From the NCBI RefSeq assembly GCF_002088275.1, contig NZ_AQQS01000034.1, forward strand, positions 1 to 61,829: a DNA stretch of 61,829 bases. Reading direction: 5' to 3'. Below, in pieces: positions 59,163 to 61,829 of the stretch. The translations under genes and the position numbers were made by a program. The notes beneath the pieces were generated by a model that did no database searches, was not told the DNA's origin, and saw only the letters and a list, made by a program, of their open reading frames with translations. The first letter of the stretch is position 1. Every line of letters starts with the position of its first letter. The DNA is from Aurantimonas sp. 22II-16-19i (lineage in GTDB: Bacteria; Pseudomonadota; Alphaproteobacteria; Rhizobiales; Rhizobiaceae).

Positions 59163-59618
59163 TCAGTCGATCGGGACGCCCGTCAGCGCGCGGTCCCGGA
59201 CGATCTTGCGCAGCAGCGCTTCAAGCTGCTGCCGCTCGTCCGGCGCGAGCGCGCCGAAGAAGGCCGCGTCGTTGTCGTCGGCCAGAGCGGCGAGGCGGGG
59301 CACGATCGCGCGGCCCGCGGCGGTCAGGGCCAGCCGGTGGGCGCGCCGGTCGCCCGGATTTGCCTGCCGCTCGGCGAGGGCCTTCTCGATCAGGCGGTCG
59401 GCCAGCTTGGAGATCGCCCCCCGCGTCAGCCCGAGACCATCCGCCAGCCGGGACGGCGCGACCGCCTCGACATCGTAGAGCGTTCTCAGGACGACCCACT
59501 CGGCGACCGTCACCCCCTCGCCCTCGACCCTGCGGGCGAAGCCATGGGAGGCGGCGTTGGAGGCTAGTCTCAGCCAGTAGCCGAGATGGTCCTCGAGATC
59601 CGAAGGCGGCGCATTCAC
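59163..59618 (-). CDS. MarR-family transcriptional regulator
   Basis: MarR-type regulator of 151 residues. The winged helix motif is visible in PSRLADGLGLTRGAISKLADRLIEK and the wing in NPGDRRAHRLALTAAGRAI. GTG 59618 follows AAGAAGGGTCCCGACC. A near-perfect 14-base inverted repeat lies 19 bases upstream of the start and overlaps a likely promoter, pointing to autorepression. Confidence 0.87.
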   Translation of the reverse strand: MNAPPSDLEDHLGYWLRLASNAASHGFARRVEGEGVTVAEWVVLRTLYDVEAVAPSRLADGLGLTRGAISKLADRLIEKALAERQANPGDRRAHRLALTAAGRAIVPRLAALADDNDAAFFGALAPDERQQLEALLRKIVRDRALTGVPID

Positions 59619-59636
59619 GGTCGGGACCCTTCTTGA

Positions 59637-59674
59637 TTGACTAGGAAACTACATCGTCGGAGTTTCCTGGTCAA
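59637..59674 (-). promoter_or_regulatory. Operator/promoter of the marR gene at 59163
   Basis: Fourteen-base arms (TTGACTAGGAAACT and AGTTTCCTGGTCAA) with only one mismatch enclose ten bases. On the minus strand one arm supplies a -35-like TTGACC and, 17 bases later, TAGTTT can act as the -10 box, so the dyad covers the promoter. This fits a MarR autoregulatory site. Confidence 0.65.
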
Positions 59675-59937
59675 TCGGATCCCCGCGGGGAAAAATCCGC
59701 CCCATGCCACGCCGCGCGAACGGCGACCGCGCGACGCCGCGAGCCGGGAATCCTCAGTGAGAGATGGCGCATCGCAGACGATGAAACCGGGTATGTGTCC
59801 ACCCTTGTTCCCATCGTCGTTCCGACTTCCGGCACCCGGCACCCGGCGCCGGCCTTGGAACCGCACCTGACCGCTGCGAACCCTGCATCGGTTGCAGCAC
59901 GCCTCGGGGGAGGTGGGTCGGCGGCACGTCCGCGCGT
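59675..59937. other. Intergenic region between marR and a membrane protein gene
   Basis: No gene is supported in these 263 bases. A small open frame on the plus strand from 59637 has no family resemblance. I see no clear terminator for the membrane-protein gene that ends at 59938. Confidence 0.3.
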
Positions 59938-60396
59938 CTATCCGTTGAGGCGCATCTTCCGGACGCGTCCGGTCATCCTGAAGCCGTCCCGTATGTTGAG
60001 GCCGAGCAGGGCGACGTTCACGAGGCCCGCCGCCAGTTCGACGGCCTGCACGACATAAAAGCTCGGATCGAACTCGGCGGCCTCGGCTTTCGCGGCGAGG
60101 AACAGCGCGGCGGGTATGAGAACCACCATTCCGTTTGCTGCAATGATCGGCATGCGTTTGATCTTGGCGCCGATGGCGCCGCCGCGCCGGCCCCTGGCAA
60201 GCGTGAAACCCGAGCCTCCGGCGATCATGAGAGCCGGGACCAGCAGCAGGAAGCCCCACGGGATGGCCGTCTTGACCGAGACGATCAGCTCGCGCGATCC
60301 CGACAGCTCGCTGAGAACGGTCGCGGTCCAGAATATCGCGATGGTGAGGATGGCGATGACGCCGGCAAGCGGGTGAAGGATCCGAGGCGCGGTCAT
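59938..60396 (-). CDS. Small four-helix membrane protein of unknown function
   Basis: A 152-residue protein with four hydrophobic stretches (about residues 12-30, 43-65, 84-103 and 115-135), separated by short charged loops and ending in a basic tail (VRKMRLNG). I do not recognise the family with certainty. The start ATG is two bases after the stop of the monooxygenase-like gene upstream, so both are cotranscribed under the control of the divergent MarR regulator. Confidence 0.7.
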   Translation of the reverse strand: MTAPRILHPLAGVIAILTIAIFWTATVLSELSGSRELIVSVKTAIPWGFLLLVPALMIAGGSGFTLARGRRGGAIGAKIKRMPIIAANGMVVLIPAALFLAAKAEAAEFDPSFYVVQAVELAAGLVNVALLGLNIRDGFRMTGRVRKMRLNG

Positions 60397-60398
60397 CG

Positions 60399-60767
60399 TC
60401 AGGCGGTACAGAGGTTGGCGACCGGGAGTTTGCGGAAGAGGTGCGGCGCGGCGGTAGCGCTCGACGGATAATGCGCCAGCGCGGACGTGAATTCGGGATG
60501 CGAGAAGGCGGCCCGGAAATGCGCGACCGATTCCCAGACGGCGTAGTTGAGGAACAATCGGCCACCGCCCACGGCGCCGTGCAACTGGGTCGAGATGTAG
60601 CCCGGCTGACGCTTCATCCAGTTGGCGTCTGCTTCCCAGGCGCGCATCAGCGCCTCCGCGTCGCAGGCATCGACTTCGAACAGGTTGACCAGAACGACCG
60701 GTGCCTGATCCACGGCCAGCTGGGATTCAAGCGGGAGCGTTTCGTCCAGGGCTTTCAGGCGGAGCAT
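60399..60767 (-). CDS. Antibiotic biosynthesis monooxygenase-domain protein
   Basis: A 122-residue protein with an ABM-type ferredoxin-like fold: PVVLVNLFEVDACDAEALMRAWEADAN, MKRQPGYISTQLH and LFLNYAVWESVAHFRAAFS are typical. Members include heme-degrading and quinol monooxygenases, and many are uncharacterised. ATG 60767 follows GGGAGGGCGCG; the frame extends further upstream into the operator. It is divergent from a MarR gene, with two palindromes in the 76-base space, suggesting MarR control. Confidence 0.8.
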   Translation of the reverse strand: MLRLKALDETLPLESQLAVDQAPVVLVNLFEVDACDAEALMRAWEADANWMKRQPGYISTQLHGAVGGGRLFLNYAVWESVAHFRAAFSHPEFTSALAHYPSSATAAPHLFRKLPVANLCTA

Positions 60768-60779
60768 CGCGCCCTCCCG

Positions 60780-60803
60780 TTGATGACAGCATGCTGTCAT
60801 CAA
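60780..60803 (-). promoter_or_regulatory. Perfect 24-base palindrome, probable MarR operator 1
   Basis: The 12-base half site TTGATGACAGCA is followed immediately by its exact reverse complement. On the minus strand it overlaps the -10-like TATTGA (60800-60805), 17 bases downstream of TTGACA (60823-60828), so binding would block the monooxygenase promoter. Confidence 0.7.
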
Positions 60804-60810
60804 TAGTCGT

Positions 60811-60828
60811 TTGACAGCGTGTTGTCAA
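60811..60828 (+). promoter_or_regulatory. Second palindrome and marR promoter, probable MarR operator 2
   Basis: TTGACA and TGTCAA enclose six bases. The half sites resemble those of operator 1 (TTGATGACA against TTGACA). On the plus strand TTGACA (60811-60816) is a -35 match, and GATAAC (60833-60838) 16 bases on is a fair -10 box. Transcription would then begin at about the marR start codon at 60844. Confidence 0.6.
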
Positions 60829-60843
60829 CTGCGATAACTGGGC

Positions 60844-61305
60844 ATGACCGATGACAAGCATTCCGCCGAGGGCGCGGTTCTGACCGACCTGGTGCTGGAG
60901 ATCTTCCGCCTCAACGGGCGGCTCCTGGCCGCCGGGGATCGTCTGGTCGCGGATGTCGGGCTGACCAGCGCGCGCTGGCAGGTCCTGGGCGCGATCCACT
61001 ACGGCGAAGACCCCCAGACGGTGTCCTGGCTCGCCCGAAGCATGGGCCTCACCCGCCAGGCCGTCCAGCGCGTCGTCAATGAGTTGGAAGCGGATGGACT
61101 GGTCGCGTTCAAGGCGAACCCGGCGCACCGGCGCGCGCAACTCGTGACCCTGACCCGCGAGGGACGAGCCGCCTATGCGGCGGCGGATCGTCGACAGACG
61201 TCGTGGGCCAACGCGCTCGCGGCAGGCTTCGACCGAGCCGAACTCGCCGCGGCCCTCGATCTTCTGAGCGCCATCCGCGGCAGGCTGGAGGCCGATGGCG
61301 GGTAA
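60844..61305 (+). CDS. MarR-family transcriptional regulator
   Basis: MarR-type regulator of 153 residues. The winged helix is recognised from LTSARWQVLGAIHYGEDPQTV, VSWLARSMGLTRQAVQRVVNE and the wing ANPAHRRAQLVTLTREGRAA. No ribosome site precedes the ATG, and the promoter boxes lie so close that the transcript may be leaderless. It is divergent from the monooxygenase/membrane protein pair and probably represses both directions through the two palindromes in between. Confidence 0.87.
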   Translation: MTDDKHSAEGAVLTDLVLEIFRLNGRLLAAGDRLVADVGLTSARWQVLGAIHYGEDPQTVSWLARSMGLTRQAVQRVVNELEADGLVAFKANPAHRRAQLVTLTREGRAAYAAADRRQTSWANALAAGFDRAELAAALDLLSAIRGRLEADGG

Positions 61306-61312
61306 CGCCATC
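61294..61312 (+). terminator. Hairpin overlapping the marR stop codon
   Basis: GATGGCG and CGCCATC form a perfect seven-base stem with a five-base loop that contains part of the stop codon. There is no T-run after it, so it may stabilise or end the message weakly. Confidence 0.3.
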
Positions 61313-61470
61313 GAGCGTCGCGATCCGTCGATTCCACCCCCTGCCACCGCGAGGTGCCAAGTGGCAGGTCAGCACGACTGCCGGCAACTCCACAGGCCTT
61401 TCGGCGCCATCGGCAGGTTGACCGATACCCGAAGAGGACCCGGCCCACAGGCTATCTGAAATGGAAATGG

Positions 61471-61544
61471 CGCGCCCGAAAGGATTCGAACCTCTGACCC
61501 CCAGATTCGTAGTCTGGTGCTCTATCCAGCTGAGCTACGGGCGC
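61471..61544 (-). tRNA. tRNA-Arg (anticodon ACG)
   Basis: A complete 74-base cloverleaf without encoded CCA. The acceptor stem GCGCCCG pairs with CGGGCGC, the D arm begins GCTCAGCTGG, the anticodon stem CCAGA/TCTGG holds the loop CTACGAA with anticodon ACG, and the T loop is TTCGAAT. A34 would be edited to inosine by TadA. Confidence 0.95.
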
Positions 61545-61829
61545 CCTGAAGCGAGCGACGAACCCTCAAGGCCGTCCTCGTTGGGGCGCTAGGTAGCCGC
61601 TCGCGGCGGCGAATGCAAGCACCCTTTTTCGTCATCGAACTGCAATCTTCGCGTCGGCCCTGAACTCCCGCCCGACTTGTCCCGGACATCGCCCGCCGCT
61701 TCGTCTCCGGCCCCGATCCCGCTTTCGCAGACCCGGCCCCGAACTGCGGGCCGGCCGCAGCCCCCGCACCTACCCCGCGCGGTGGCTGCGGCGGGTGCCT
61801 CGGCGCCGGGCACAAAGCCCTGCGCCGAG
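61545..61829. other. Region upstream of the tRNA gene to the window edge
   Basis: No gene is recognisable in these 285 bases. The tRNA promoter should lie just right of 61544, but I cannot point to boxes with confidence. Open frames on the minus strand near the edge have arginine/proline-rich composition typical of GC-rich non-coding frames. Confidence 0.3.

Overview
The window is high-GC DNA, densely packed with genes and mostly in operons whose stop and start codons overlap (ATGA or GTGA). Gene content points to an alphaproteobacterium, probably of the order Hyphomicrobiales (Rhizobiales): a FixK/FNR-type box, a TadG-like von Willebrand protein, a TRAP transporter, two peptide-type ABC operons, a HyuA/HyuB pair, an N-methylglutamate-type gene set, and the short palindromic repeats that are common in this group. 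I cannot name the genus. There is no phage, integrase, transposase or CRISPR array. The only RNA gene is a tRNA-Arg near the right edge.

Layout. 1-4666 (+): ferric-siderophore uptake of fhuCDB type followed by a siderophore-interacting reductase. 4881-6374 (+): TadG-like secreted or pilus-associated protein. 6462-9443 (-): TRAP transporter dctP-dctQ-dctM, divergent from 9629-14241 (+): IclR regulator, SCP-type thiolase, acyl-CoA ligase and a protein with two PPC/DUF296 domains. A palindromic repeat separates these from a short-chain dehydrogenase (14538-15323). 15550-19964 (-): a four-gene set matching N-methylglutamate synthase (mgsABC, also called glxBCD) plus gamma-glutamylmethylamide synthetase (gmaS, also called glnT), preceded on the same strand by an AraC regulator and an MFS transporter. 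22667-24744 (-): a hemerythrin-like protein translationally coupled to anaerobic heme enzyme HemN, behind an FNR/FixK box. 24951-33023: a LysR regulator divergent from a Rieske oxygenase of the quaternary-amine demethylase type, a cystathionine-gamma-synthase-family PLP enzyme, an HcnB/HcnC-like flavoprotein pair and, between two copies of a palindromic repeat, a monomeric-sarcosine-oxidase-like flavoenzyme. 33682-35479 (+): fatty acid desaturase and a PhnD-like binding protein without a signal peptide. 35532-42783 (-): peptide-type ABC transporter with a fused DppD-DppF ATPase and a RocB-like M20 peptidase. 43024-44028 (-): DEDDh exonuclease. 44174-55912 (-): a long operon with hyuA-hyuB, a second peptide-type ABC transporter containing a permease-ATPase fusion, an SDR, a creatininase-family protein and a GhrA-like reductase; divergent from it are a GntR regulator and a gamma-glutamyltranspeptidase (56067-58499, +). 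58675-61305: small proteins and two MarR regulators with clear palindromic operators. 61471-61544 (-): tRNA-Arg(ACG).

How the genes may work together. Much of the window looks like scavenging of nitrogenous, often N-methylated or gamma-glutamyl, compounds. The most interesting candidate system is the stretch 15550-33023. It combines the synthesis half of the N-methylglutamate pathway (the usual mgdABCD dehydrogenase is not in the window) with a set of oxidative demethylases that could strip methyl groups stepwise from a quaternary amine. Whether these parts form one pathway is my inference; the individual family assignments are much firmer.
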